The translations under genes and the position numbers were made by a program. A DNA stretch of 64,000 nt from Sinonovacula constricta (Eukaryota; Mollusca; Bivalvia; Cardiida; Solecurtidae). Below, piece by piece: positions 1-11,102 of the stretch. The notes under the pieces were generated by a model, which was not told the origin of the DNA, did not search any database, and saw only the letters and a program-made list of their open reading frames with translations. Each line of letters begins with the position of its first letter. Positions within the stretch are counted from its first letter, which is position 1. The DNA lies in contig CM017556.1 in assembly GCA_007844125.1 (NCBI GenBank), positions 19,212,110-19,276,109 on the forward strand, read 5' to 3'.

Positions 1-3000
1 CAAATAGAAAAAGGCCAAAGTATTTATATCTAGCAAAGCAAATACTGGTATATGGAGTTATCTTATTATATCATAAAGAAATACATTAAATAGATTATGT
101 GCAAGAGTACAAATTGGCTCAGGGAGTAAGGCAATATAGCCTTGCTAGAGAAAGCTCTGAGGACTGACCTGGGGACCAGCAGCACATGATTGTTCTCAAT
201 TTTACAATGGTGCCCAATATGGTAGGATGTTACATCTTACCAACCTCCAACCATGATGTGAGGAGACAAACTGGTCATAAGTTGGGATTGTTTATGCACC
301 ACAACATCACGAACCTGTCAATCAACCTGTCACTCACTCAACATTTGTTTTAATATCATCATTAATGATGTTTTTCCAGCAACAGGGACATTCTTTGCCA
401 AATTTGTAAGAAAAAACTCTAAGCAAATGAGAAAATGTCTCCAGCAACAATACCATTAATGAAAAAAATCTGGGAAAAAAACACTAATATAAAAAGAGGA
501 TATTTGAGCAATAAAAGTCATATAAAATAGGAGACACACTTTTTCAGTAAAGGACCAATAATGGGAAATCATTAGACATGTACTAAAGAGTAAAAATTGC
601 TTCTGGTGTGCCTTATCACAAGAGTCCCTCAGGTTTAATATGTAGCCTTTAAAAAAAGTTAATTTTTGCAAGTTTTATCAATACAATATATTGTAGAGTA
701 GTCTTACTTACATTTGTACATTAAAGTCAAGTGGAAAAATGGACCATCACTTGGATTTTATTCAATAAACCTTTGAGTCGTGTAGCTTTTCTTCCTGAAT
801 GGGACGATTGACAGATATTTTGCAGAAATGCACTTTGATTTGAGTTGAAAATAGTGCTTCATACAGACTTATATTAGTCATACAAAATCTTCCTTTATCA
901 GTGATACATTACAAGGCAAGATTGAATGTAGGAGGGGCAACATTGTCATAGACAATATAAAATGTACCTTCTAGACAATTTATAAAATTATTTTTTGTAA
1001 AAGTTATAATTATAAAACTTTCTGGAAACATTGATATTAGTACAATAAAAAAGCCTAGAAAATCTGGCACAATGAGAAACTGGAAAAAATAAGATTTAGT
1101 CAGAACAGTACAAAAGTAGGTTACTGACTTCTTATATTCCCTTGCAAATGGAAAGCAGACATGAATGAATAAAATGGTTAATTTTTCAAGGTCGAACTTG
1201 ACCCATGTCTTCATTTACTTTTCGGAAGATGCGTGAATGTAGACAGTCTGACAAGTAAACATGTTTAATTTTTGTGTCATATGATTTCTTTTCATTAAAT
1301 CATGATAAACCGGTATATCATATATCATGATATACAATTTCAGTAAGGTCACTGACCTTTTATATAAACCAAGTGTATCCAATAAAAATAAGTACCGCCT
1401 AGTAGGTAGTACGGATTAGACAATGGGTAATGGATATAATTCCAGTTTAGTTCATATGGTAAACATCATTTTATATTAAAAGAGGGTTTTTGGCAAGTTT
1501 GATTTGTTGTTATAAACTGTTCCATTTCATTCTTGTATGGTATGATACAGTTTAATTTTATAAAATAGAGCACCTTTTTTTATTTTAAATAAACATGCTG
1601 TATTTCTGCTGGTAGTGGAAGACCTGAACCATAGACATTACTTTCAACAAGGTTGCGGTCACAATGATAATGCCAGCAGGCTAACTTTTGTTTGTATTGT
1701 TTGTAGAAATTGTGTTACATTTCAGAACATACATGTGTAGTTATGGTCATTACACTAACGCCCAGCTAATCATGGGTGGAGGAAGATCCCAGACTTATGT
1801 CTGGGTAGAACCATTGACCCACTGCAGGTTAGGGGGAAAACCACCCCACATTAAAGTTCTCTCCCAGAGAGGGACTCAAACCTACCCACTGGGGGGTGAC
1901 ACGTTACATATTGGTAACTCTTATATGCTTAGCCACAGGCACAATACTACTACTTGTGCTGATACTATATTCTATGAAATCTGATGTTTCCAGCAAAATA
2001 TGCTACGAAATAACACCACCCCACCTTGTGTGTCCAGTTAATCATTAATTTGTTTACTTTGTGTCTATTGTTCACCAGTATATGACTATATGGTAAAGAT
2101 AACAGACCAGTACAGTATGAAAATTATCTTACATATATAAAATTAATTTCATTCCAGAGATATAAATTTATCATATATCAAACCGATAGCTTCAGATAAC
2201 AGCTTATATATCCTACTTAAAACTCAAATAGTCCATAGGTAACCCTACGGTAGTGAACATATAAACTTTATAACTTTATATAATGTAGTAATGTCTGTTA
2301 AAAAAAATGCTAGATATTTTACCATGCATGGTGTCAACTGTTTTGATCTTTTTAAACTTACCAAGACCAAAAGTTGTAAGTGACTAGACAGTTTATTACA
2401 TGCATGGTGTAAAGTGAATTACAATTTTGACTTATTAGTCTGGAAGTTTTATAGCGGGGCTAGACTGTTATGTATGGCATTGAGTCAATCATGAGCTAGA
2501 CTGACAAGATTAACATAACCTGACTGCTACTTACTCATAATCACTACATTTAATACTAATTGACCACTTGACCAGATAAAGTTAAGTACTTTTACTCAAT
2601 GGCTAATCTTTTGCTTTAGCTCTTAAACTATCTAGAATTACAATTATAATACAGCAATATATAAATTTGAATAAATATTTTCAAGATCAAATGTTGTATG
2701 GGAAAACCAAAGTTCAACTCCATTTATCTATCCCATGTCTTCACAATCATATTTCATTTAATTCTTTAGAAATTTATGATTTAACTTGAAAACACACACA
2801 AGCAGGCAATGTTATATCTATCTATCTTCAAAATCTTTGAAACCCAAAGTCAAACCATACACAACTTTACATTGCCATCTACCAGGCAAATCAATGTTCA
2901 TAAAAACAAAATTGCACAGTATTTCTTTCTTGTTTTTTAAATCACACCTTGACACATTTTATATAAAAAAAAGAAGGAAAAAAATTCTTCGTGCTTCACA

Positions 3001-4142
3001 AGCTCAAAATGTTACTTTATGACTCCTTTGTAAAATAATGGATGCACACATTTTTGCTATTTACAATTTTCTAATAGACAGTAAGTATTGCAAAAATTAA
3101 CCTGTCTATGCTACCCTTCTACATTTAAGAGCCAGTTAATGAGTTTTCATTTTATTATGTAATGAATCACCCATTTCATACTGAATCAACCCCTTTGAGA
3201 GACTTCACCATGATTTAGTGAGCCATATAAAAATGCTTACTTCTGTTATAAAATATTACAAATAACAATTGGGATTTTCTAGCCCAGACTTTAAATCTCT
3301 TTATGTCAGCACTGATTACATGGGTTAAATGACTAGCACCTATTTAACATTATGTGTTAAATAATTACAAGCTTTATATAATAAAAGCTTAACACAGTCA
3401 TTGATTATGTCATCTTTGATCAGTGGAACTATTGAAGATACCATCGAAGTACACTTAAACTAGAACACTGCAATTTAATTGATGCAATTAGACTGATATT
3501 GTTCAAATAAACTATTTAGGTTGGATCTTTCATGTACAATATATTTTAAAGCAAAAAAACAACAACGACCCTATATCTTAGCTTTAGATAAATTGGCGTA
3601 AACCTGACTAGTTTCAGCAGAGTATCCAATAATTCTCAAACAAATTCTATACTGTGGGTATTCCTTCGAATCTTTTCATCAAGGCAATAAGCAAGCACAA
3701 CAATGGGCTTACACAGAAAATATACTAAGAGATATATCACAAGAATAATATTCCCCATTGCAGAAGAGCTGATAATTCTATTTCATGTAATTTATATGCT
3801 CCTTTTTTTTAGCAAACCAAGACACGGTCTTTTGAGAAGCCATTAAGACTTATGAAGATCTTAACAAAGAGCTTAATAAATTATCCCATCTCCAGCTACA
3901 CATTACCCAATATAGACAGCACATCCATTTATAACTAACTGATAAACATAAATAACACACTTGTTATTACTACTGGGGAATTTTGCATTAGGTTATCAAG
4001 CATAATGGTCAGTGTAATCTGTACTTTGTAAATTGATCACACCAAAACACTGTTTGCTTATCAACATTCAAGTTCGATATTACACAACTGAGCAAAAGTC
4101 TACAACCCAGTATAGGAATATTACATACAACTACCAGTCAAC
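1..4142. other. 3' flank or last intron of the MAP7-family gene
   Basis: AT-rich noncoding sequence. Apart from the SINE remnant near 1757-1950 I see no coding exon, RNA gene or clear transposon in it. Several TTTATT strings (for example at 2392 and 3151) would read AATAAA on the minus strand and could serve as poly(A) signals, but none is placed well enough to choose. Confidence 0.5.
1757..1950 (-). mobile_element. SINE (tRNA-Ser/Leu-like head), degenerate copy
   Basis: Read on the minus strand it has an A-box-like GTGGCTAAGCATATAAG near 1940 and a B box GGTTTGAGTCC at 1882-1872. A body follows that resembles the copy at 58270-58412, including the shared TCCTCCACC(C)A..TTAGCTGG end. It is diverged and so probably old. 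Confidence 0.65.
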
Positions 4143-4194
4143 TCACATTATGCTACTTGGACAAAAAATGTTAACAGATTTCAAATGGTTGATT
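4143..4194 (-). CDS. Candidate terminal exon of the MAP7-family gene
   Basis: An acceptor GGCTTTACAG|AATC lies 134 bases beyond the donor of the tail exon. With the two-base overhang AG it reads Arg-INHLKSVNIFCPSSIM and then TGA at 4145-4143. Phase and acceptor fit, but such a short open run can arise by chance and I recognise no conserved family C-terminus in it. The alternative is termination by read-through at 4310. Confidence 0.2.
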
Positions 4195-4328
4195 CTGTAA
4201 AGCCAAAGTATTAGCTAGTGATAATATTTGTATAGAATAGTGTGTTAAAAACTATCAAAAACAATAATAATTGTGTTTCCAGCAAGTAAAAGGCTGCAGG
4301 GTCAAAGCATTAAGATACATGTACATAC

Positions 4329-5398
4329 CTCGAGTCGACCAACTCTCTGGACTCTGTTATATCCTTGGGTAGTATATACACATCACCATTTTGAGGGGAG
4401 GACACTCCATTGAATGTCATAGAGACTGCACTGTCTGCTGCGGAGCTGGCTGTGAACTGAGAGTCAGTCACCTGCCCAGCAAAGCCACGCTCGCTCACAC
4501 TTGGTGACGGACCGTCCACTATCACAGGACCAGCTGTAACTGTCACTTCGGCTACAGAGTCTATAAGAGGTTCTACAACACGATCACTGGGTTTATTGTC
4601 ACTACATTCACTCTGTTCTATAGTGTCAGTAGATTCTGTGGTGCCGTTAGACAAATCCGGTTCAAACATTGACATGGTCATGGGGTCCACTTGCCGAAAT
4701 GGCGAGGGTTCACCATTATCTGTTGGAGACAAACTAGCTGTGTCCTCATTATTATTCTCTTCTAAATCTACATCAGGCTTATCTGTTTCACTTTCAGCCT
4801 GTTCAGTATCTTCAGCCTTTTCAATAGATTCAGCCATTTTTATACTATCAAACTTGTCAAAAGAATCAGCTTTTTCCAAATCAGTCTTTTCAAAAGAATC
4901 AGCCTTTTCTATTCTATCAAATTTGTCAAAAGAATCAATTTTTTCTATAGAATCTGCCTTTTCATAAGAATCAGCTCTCTGTATAACATCAGACTTCACA
5001 GAGAAATCAGGCTCTTCAGTGTCAACAGTTGTATCAGGTTTATCTTTAACTGAATCTTCTAAAGCATCTCCACTTTGACTCTTAGATAGATTTTCTTCAC
5101 TTCTGCCCAGTTCGTTAAGCTTGGTTTGAGAGAGTCGGGCACCTAGTTTTGTTTTGTCCATAATGCTCTGAAGCAGTGGTGACTTGAACTTTGGTGTGGA
5201 GGAGTCGACATTCTGTGCCTTCTGGGCTGTCAGCTTTTGGAGCAAGGGAGACTTGAACTTTGGTGTGTCTTGGTCGGAGTCTGCCTTCAGAGCATCAGGC
5301 TTGTCCTCACCAGCACTGTCATCTGCTTTCTCATCCTCAGAGGAGACTAGACTGGTTCTACTGGAGGACCCAGTTAACACACGTGTAGGTGATTCATT
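4329..5398 (-). CDS. MAP7: MAP7-family gene, large acidic tail exon (3' end uncertain)
   Basis: It encodes residues 760-1115 plus two bases. After NESPTRVLTGSSSRTS and an acidic stretch, the motif TPKFKSPLLQ occurs twice (residues 804-813 and 827-836). An imperfect repeat of EKADSFDKFDS-like blocks covers about 900-954. The remainder is acidic Ser/Thr/Asp/Glu-rich with PMTMSMFEPDL. This is the disordered C-terminal tail; no enzyme motif is present. The acceptor is CTTCCACAG|AAT. At the 3' side TCGAG|GTATGT is a good donor, so the gene probably continues. If it is not used, the frame reads six more codons to a TAA at 4310-4312. A candidate terminal exon is listed at 4143-4194. Confidence 0.88.
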
Positions 5399-5557
5399 CT
5401 GTGGAAGAAAAATAAATGTAAAAACAAACTTTGCATCTAAATTCGGACTTTGTCATGCATACTCAATGCATCATTCAGAATCAGCTAATTCCAACTCTGG
5501 TACTGTTTTGTTGCTAACAGACAATCTAAAGTCCTGTTAACATGCAGTTTTCTCTTA

Positions 5558-5952
5558 AAGGTGGTATCCTTTAGACCAAAAGATTTTGTCCTTAAATAAG
5601 CAAATAAATTATTGTTACCTGAAAATGTCCTGCAAAATGCTGTTCATTGATTCACTAGATCTGTGTGAACAGTGAAACATAAGTCCCCACTTGTTATTGC
5701 AACTTGGTATTTCCTATTTGAGTCAAGCTATTTGAGGTTAGTTTTGAGATAATGTTATATCTCATTCACTCTGTTGTCAATTTCTATTTTCAGCAGAGAC
5801 CACTATTGTGCTTATTTATTAAGTGTAATTTTTTTCCAATTGTGTGGTCTAACAATATAGGTAATGTTTAAAATTGTCCCATAATTCCCCAAAGTAGTGG
5901 TTAAGATATAGTTACATGTATCTGATATAGGCAAATTGTCAGATACCACCTT
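5558..5952. mobile_element. MITE-like element with 11-bp perfect terminal inverted repeats
   Basis: AAGGTGGTATC at 5558-5568 is exactly inverted at 5942-5952, bounding 395 bp without coding capacity. The right end, including TGATATAGGCAAA just inside the terminus, recurs near 52,425-52,460, so this is a repeated family in the genome. The superfamily is not determined; no clear target duplication was identified. Confidence 0.6.
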
Positions 5953-6047
5953 CAAACGCATACTTATGCGAGGGATGGGATTTGCAGGCATTTTTTGCTT
6001 ATACTGTGCAGCAACATAACTATCATTATAGAACACAGGCACTTATT

Positions 6048-6168
6048 AGCATTAGGTGGGAAGCTACTACTACCAACTTTAAAGTCTTTGGTATGACCCG
6101 GCCTGGGTTTGAACCTGAGACCTCCTGATCCACAAGCCCACGCTATACCACCTGAGCTATTGCATTCT
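6048..6168 (-). mobile_element. tRNA-derived SINE head
   Basis: Minus-strand reading gives an A box TAGCTCAGGTGG (6159-6148) and a perfect-class B box GGTTCAAACCC (6115-6105) at tRNA spacing. A body with CCAAAGACTTTAAAGTTGG follows, shared with the copy at 14640-14925. The SINE body appears to continue to about 5960 and so abuts or enters the MITE end. It is not a functional tRNA: no acceptor-stem pairing is evident. Confidence 0.75.
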
Positions 6169-6584
6169 AGTCATACTTATGTGAATGTTGAAGGATGCAA
6201 CAATAAACCATCTATATCCATGCTTGGAAATTTTTTATTTAGATTATTAATATGATGATAATAATAAAAAGTAATAATATACTGCTTTAATAGATTTATA
6301 AAGAACTCATGGTCAAGAAAGTTTCAATGGAAACAGAAAAATAGAAGAAAAAAAGCATAAATATCAAATCATAATAAATTAAGATTGTAAAGACACTGGT
6401 GGAAAAATAAAATAAAATCTCAAAATGAAGAATTTCAATTCACTTTGTTATTATCTGCTCTTTTTTTGTATAAAATTGTAATATTTAAGGGAGTTAACTC
6501 TGATCAATATATATGGTAGTTTGTGCAGCATTATCTCCCATAGTTCACATTTTGTATGTATAATCTGTACTTGAGGAGACCTAC

Positions 6585-6653
6585 CCTTGATTTGTCTGGA
6601 GTGCCACTGGGTGTGCCACCTGGCTTGACTCTTTTCATGATCATCTCCAATCG
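6585..6653 (-). CDS. MAP7: MAP7-family gene, end of MAP7 domain
   Basis: A 23-codon exon (residues 737-759), RLEMIMKRVKPGGTPSGTPD then KSR. RLEMIMKR closely matches the RLEEIMKRT end of the MAP7 domain in vertebrate MAP7D proteins, which makes this the clearest family signature in the gene. The helix then breaks at Pro-Gly-Gly. The acceptor is ATTTCAG|CGA and the donor is AAGG|GTAGGT. Phase 0-0. Confidence 0.93.
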
Positions 6654-7012
6654 CTGAAATTAACAAAAATATAAAAAAAACTAGGTTTTCTTGATCATAT
6701 AGTGCTTTTGATAAATCACATCAGAATTAATTTGTTTAATGTTTTGGAAGATGAATGTGGTATATAACCTATCTTGGATTCTTTAGGTAAAACTTTCTAT
6801 TATTTTAACAAATACACATACTGCATTAAATGTTTTATTTTTAACAACGGGAATACCATTTGTTTTATAAAGTAACACATTACTCTTATATGTGCTGATT
6901 ATCCTTTTTTGTATAAATAATTTTCTGTGTGTCGTAATGTTTTAGCCCTTATTTAAATATCATTTTATATTTACTTTAATGGACACAAACTTTATTTTTT
7001 AAGCCAATGTAC
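6654..7012. other. Intron
   Basis: AT-rich intron sequence; nothing further recognised. Confidence 0.7.
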
Positions 7013-7117
7013 CTTCTTTCTTTCCAATCTCTCCTCCTCTTCTTTCTTAGCACGTTCTTGTCTTTCCTTTTCTAACCTTTCTGCCTCCTCTCTGGCCTTC
7101 TTGTCAGCTTCTTCCTT
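7013..7117 (-). CDS. MAP7: MAP7-family gene, C-terminal MAP7 coiled-coil exon
   Basis: A 35-codon exon (residues 702-736), KEEADKKAREEAERLEKERQ through RLERKK, all charged helix continuing the MAP7 domain. The acceptor is GTTGCAG|AAG after a T-rich tract and the donor is GAAG|GTACAT. Phase 0-0 and 105 nt, so inclusion could vary without changing frame. Confidence 0.92.
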
Positions 7118-8106
7118 CTGCAACAATAAAAAAATTCATAAAAAAAAATAAAAATATTGTTGTCAATAATTAATTAGTTATTTATAGATTAAACCACATT
7201 TAAAACTTACTGTAGTAATTGCCAACAGTCTTAATATTAGGGATGACAACCAATTTATAAGGTAGTTAATGGTGATAATTATGAATTTACATCAATAAAG
7301 CTGAGCACCTGAAAGGAAAACACAAATTTAATATTTTTTTAAAACAAGCCAGGTAGGTAGTAAAAGAGTTCTTCTACTCAGAGCATTCCATTTGGATGGC
7401 ATTTCTGGCAATATGTTTATGTTATTGGGCTTATCTGCCCACCAACAGTATTTCAGGTATCTGGAGACTGTGTCCACTTGAAGCAGATATAGTGCTGCCT
7501 TCAAGGTGTATAGCATGCCATAAACACCTGGCATGATATCACACCCAGTCACATTATCCTGACACTGGGCCAAACAGTCATGGAAATACACTTATATTTG
7601 GTTGAGCGTTAGCCAGGGAGCTATACTACTACCATTTTAACAACCTTGGTATGTTGCTGCCTGGGATCGAACCCGGGGCCCAAAGTACCTGGAGATGACG
7701 CTCTACTGAGTGTGCTACCAGGTCTGGTATCTGGCAACATTACATGACCTTTATCAGCAGACTGGTTACTGGTCATATGACCGCCAAGTGACATATGACA
7801 ATCTCAATTACTTAATTAATTCAGAGCAGAGCGACCTCTTTAGCTGTAAACCAAATATACAAATTGTCACCAATCAAACCATGTCTGAAATCTGTTGACA
7901 TTTTACTCCTTGAAAACTTTCTGTTATGACCCTCATTAATAAGGAGTTACATTAGAATTACAAATATTATACCAACCAATAACTGCAATTAAATTTGATT
8001 GTCAAAGCTCAATTAAGGTTTATGTTGACTTATCTTGCAATCCTGCACCCTCAAAATGAATGTTATCTATCAATTTACAGAACAGCAGCATAAGGTAACA
8101 GCTAAC
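7118..8106. other. Intron carrying a SINE
   Basis: Most of this intron is the SINE at about 7380-7735. The remainder (7118-7380 and 7736-8106) is AT-rich with no other signal. Confidence 0.7.
7380..7735 (-). mobile_element. Long tRNA-derived SINE copy
   Basis: On the minus strand the head starts near 7735 (ACCTGGTAGCACACTCAGTAG) with B box GGTTCGATCCC at 7683-7673. The body runs through CCAAGGTTGTTAAAATGG and a long unrelated tail (7380-7600). The same head plus tail occurs at 58735-59018, and tail pieces occur at 58575-58730 (inverted) and 21930-21990. The head is the best preserved SINE head in the window. Confidence 0.75.
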
Positions 8107-8287
8107 CGCAATACGCTCCTGTTCCAGTCTCTCTGCCTCCTCCCGTTTCCTCTTCTCCTCTGCCTCAATTGCCTTCTGCAGACGTTCCTCCTCATACTGT
8201 CGAGCCTCCGCAGCCAATCGCAGGGACTCCTCCTCCTCTCTGCGCTGACGCTCTTCCTCTAACCGCTCTTTCTCCTCTAACTGACGT
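8107..8287 (-). CDS. MAP7: MAP7-family gene, C-terminal MAP7 coiled-coil exon
   Basis: It encodes residues 641-701: RQLEEKERLEEERQRREEEE followed by SLRLAAEARQYEEERLQKAI and on to LEQERIA. It is a continuous Glu/Arg/Leu helix corresponding to the middle of the Pfam MAP7 (E-MAP-115) domain, the kinesin-1-binding coiled coil. The acceptor is TTTCAG|AC and the donor is TGCG|GTTAGC. Phase 2 in and 0 out, consistent with both neighbours. Confidence 0.93.
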
Positions 8288-9827
8288 CTGAAACATATCA
8301 TCAAACATTCATTTGTACAAACATTTTATGATTACTAATATTGGGGATGTCTATGGATGCATTTTTGTTTTAAAATATAAAGCATAACACAAATTATTTT
8401 CATTCTAGGGACATCCAGCTATTATTGGTAGGTAAATGTGGTGTATTCAGTCCAAGCTACTACTGATAGGCCCAACTCTCAATCTTTATCACTAATATAT
8501 AAACTGGCAGCTAAATAGACAAGTTTTCTATATATTCTCTACATAACAAGAATGAACAAATGTTTAGATTGAACTTTGGTATATGGTAGGTTAATTGGAA
8601 AACCTCCCAAATTTGTTTCTTTGACCCAATGAGACTCAAACAAAAAGAGTGGGGGCCGGACTTGCAAGTAAGAAGTTGGCAAGCCTCAACATCCGGCCAT
8701 GGGCACATTTTCCTTTTAAGGTGAACCTTGACATGACATGTACATGTAATTTTCAATGGATTTCTGCTTGAAACAATCATCCAATTTAGGATTTTGGCTG
8801 TTTTGAAGTGAACTTCAAGTGCCCTTAAAATAAGAAATACTTATTTGTTTTGAAGATAGCATCTGTGGAAATAACACTTTCATTTTTATTATAAATGGCC
8901 TGTTGAGATCATTTGAAAAACAGAATTGAACATTGTAGTGATTTATCTCACAAGTATCACATTTCATTTCCAAAGACAGAATGAGAGAAATTCAAAGTAA
9001 CTATCATATGGTATGAAATGTTAGGAAACACCAAAAAAGAAAAAAAAAGAAGAAAATGTTTATTTTCTTAAGAAAGGTATTGTAATTGATTTTTGTTGCT
9101 AAGAGATAGCAAGAAAATGTACTTAAAACCAATTCAGGGTTTCAGATGGAGCCATAAAATGTCTGTGTTGTTGGAATAATGCTTTAACACTTGGCAAGCT
9201 ATGAGCCTTCATACCAGTCATGGCTGTAATCAATGTTAAGGTTGCTGGCACAATGCAGTCTGGGGGAACTTTCCAAGCATAACAGTGGATCAATAAATAT
9301 ATGCCACTTGTCTGGGTATTGCATGCAAACATTACAGTCTGGTTTCAGATTCACAATATTCATTGATAATATTAATTTTCAATGATATAAAGCCTCAGCA
9401 ATAAACAATTATAACATCCAAGCATCTTCATGTATATGACTGTGAAAGAAAAGTAACACAGTTTTTCATCTGATGCCAATTTCTTTTTTACTTTGACAGT
9501 ATGCTGTGAAAAAACTTGAAACTATGTCAAAACAATCATTCTTTACATGTTGTAGGCAAGCATTAAGCAGAAATTCAGCCCTTAACACACCACTAGGGCT
9601 TTGTAAAGACCATAATCATATAAATATTTTAATAAGTTGTAACTATAAGGGTTTTTTGCTTATAAAGTAAAGCTTTTGAAAATAGAATTACTGTTTATTT
9701 TTATTTTATTTTTATTTCATGAACATTCCTTTAAAAAAAATTTCCTTAAATATGTGACAATAGCAAATTTCTAATTAATAAAAGTACAATAATATGAGGT
9801 TACAAGTCAAAGCTTCACTTCACTCAC
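8288..9827. other. Intron
   Basis: No exon or transposon is recognised with confidence. A short segment near 8408-8440 has weak similarity to the SINE tail with the CCAGCTA..TATTGGT string. Confidence 0.6.
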
Positions 9828-10158
9828 TGTAACTCCTCCTGCTTCATTCTCTCTATCTCTGCCTCTCTTTCTGCCTTCTCTCTTGCAAGTCGTCTCTTCT
9901 CAGCTAGTTTTGCCTTGTATTCCTCCATCTCTCTCTCCTTGTCAGTCTTTGGTGTGCTCTTTGCCTCCTGCTTCAAAGCAGGTTTGGGTTCTGGTGTTGG
10001 CTGCTTAGGGTCAGGAGGTCGTGACTTTGGAGAGGTCGAGGTGAACTCTGTGGGCTCTCCAAAGGTCACCATTGGCTCCGAGGACTTGCTACCTTCCTCA
10101 TCTGTGTCTGTTTGTTTTGTAGCATCAGTTGTTTCCGTGGTATCACTGTCTACTGGGG
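9828..10158 (-). CDS. MAP7: MAP7-family gene, exon opening the C-terminal MAP7 domain
   Basis: It encodes residues 531-640 plus two bases. It opens with an acidic Thr/Asp stretch, then a Pro/Lys linker (PDPKQPTPEPKPALKQ). The last 42 residues are the start of the C-terminal helix: REMEEYKAKLAEKRRLAREK. The LAEKRRLAREK signature is shared with vertebrate MAP7 and MAP7D proteins and anchors the family call. In the family this domain binds the kinesin-1 heavy-chain stalk and recruits the motor to microtubules. The acceptor is CATTATAG|CC and the donor is TTACA|GTGAGT (phase 2). Confidence 0.93.
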
Positions 10159-10888
10159 CTATAATGGATAATTGGTACCACTAATAAAAGCAGAATATTG
10201 GTTAAAAGAGGATTGTCAAATGAGACCAAAGTTAGTCCAATTATTAAATAGGTCCTTTAATTTAAATCCATGGACTTTATCGCTGGTTCTTTTTTTATTT
10301 TAATGTCAGTATTTATAGTGAAATCTTACCGCTGTATAAATAAAAATGTTTAATCTAGTAACTTATAGACACATGTTATATACATTGGAATTCGAATGTT
10401 TTAGTGATTTTTTTATTTAAGTACTACAATATTAGTAAAACAATCAACAAACTCCAAAGTATACAAGCATAAATACTGAGTGCAAGTGAAAGGATCTGCA
10501 TGTACCTGCATACTGCAGTAGAAAGGGGCTACCAAAGTCAGTAATAAATTTGCTAAAAATATTTAATACTCAGACATTTTATGAATTTAAATACGAGCTT
10601 AAATTAATTAATCTCCCCAACCCCAATTATTGTAGATCACTGCATTTGTGCCATCTGGGCAAATAATAAAAAAGTCTAGATGTCGACTAGTGCCATCTTA
10701 TGTTTGGCTCATTAATTAACTACCCTTCAAAGCATGTAATTGTCTGTCAACCTGTTTAATATCTCCATTGTAGATAATTAGGTTTATTACGAATTGTCCA
10801 GAGCTTTAAGGGACTATTTGCATTTAGACACACTATGTGTTTCTCATTTAGGCATGGCAGACAGATGTAAAAAAAAAATCCCTCTCAC
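10159..10888. other. Intron
   Basis: AT-rich intron, nothing recognised. Confidence 0.7.
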
Positions 10889-11102
10889 CTTTGACCTCTC
10901 TGATGTCCTCTACTTGTACAGTTGGCGTGTGTCGACTGGGAGGGGTACCAGAGCGAGCAGGTGACACAGACTTTGGACTCTCCGACCTAGTATCAGATCT
11001 AGTTTCAGACTTGGTCTCGGACAAGTCATCCCTGGAGCCAATGGACCTGGCTGGGGAGTCCTTCACAGACTTGGGCTTGTCCTTCCCCACACCCGCCTTA
11101 GC
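10889..11102 (-). CDS. MAP7: MAP7-family gene, Ser/Arg/Pro linker exon
   Basis: It encodes residues 460-530 plus one base, from AKAGVGKDKPKSVKDSPARS through a Ser/Asp/Thr/Arg run (SETKSETRSDTRSESPKS) to SGTPPSRHTPTVQVEDIREV. SETKSETRSDTRSES is a short internal four-residue repeat (SETK, SETR, SDTR, SESP). There are several SP/TP sites. The acceptor is TCACACAG|GCT with a long pyrimidine tract; the donor is AAAG|GTGAGA. This is disordered linker just before the C-terminal domain. Confidence 0.88.

Larger units (their letters stand above)
5399..6584. other. Intron between the last two MAP7-family exons
   Basis: It contains the MITE at 5558-5952 and the SINE at 6048-6168. The remainder is AT-rich with A-runs and no other signal. 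Confidence 0.7.

Noticed and set aside
4596..5540. Plus-strand ORFs at 4596-4967 and 5184-5540
   Set aside because: They are antisense shadows of the MAP7-family tail exon.
6100..6160. Possible tRNA genes at SINE heads (also 7.7, 18.9 and 58.3 kb)
   Set aside because: A and B boxes are present, but no seven-base acceptor-stem pairing is evident and each runs on into a shared SINE body.
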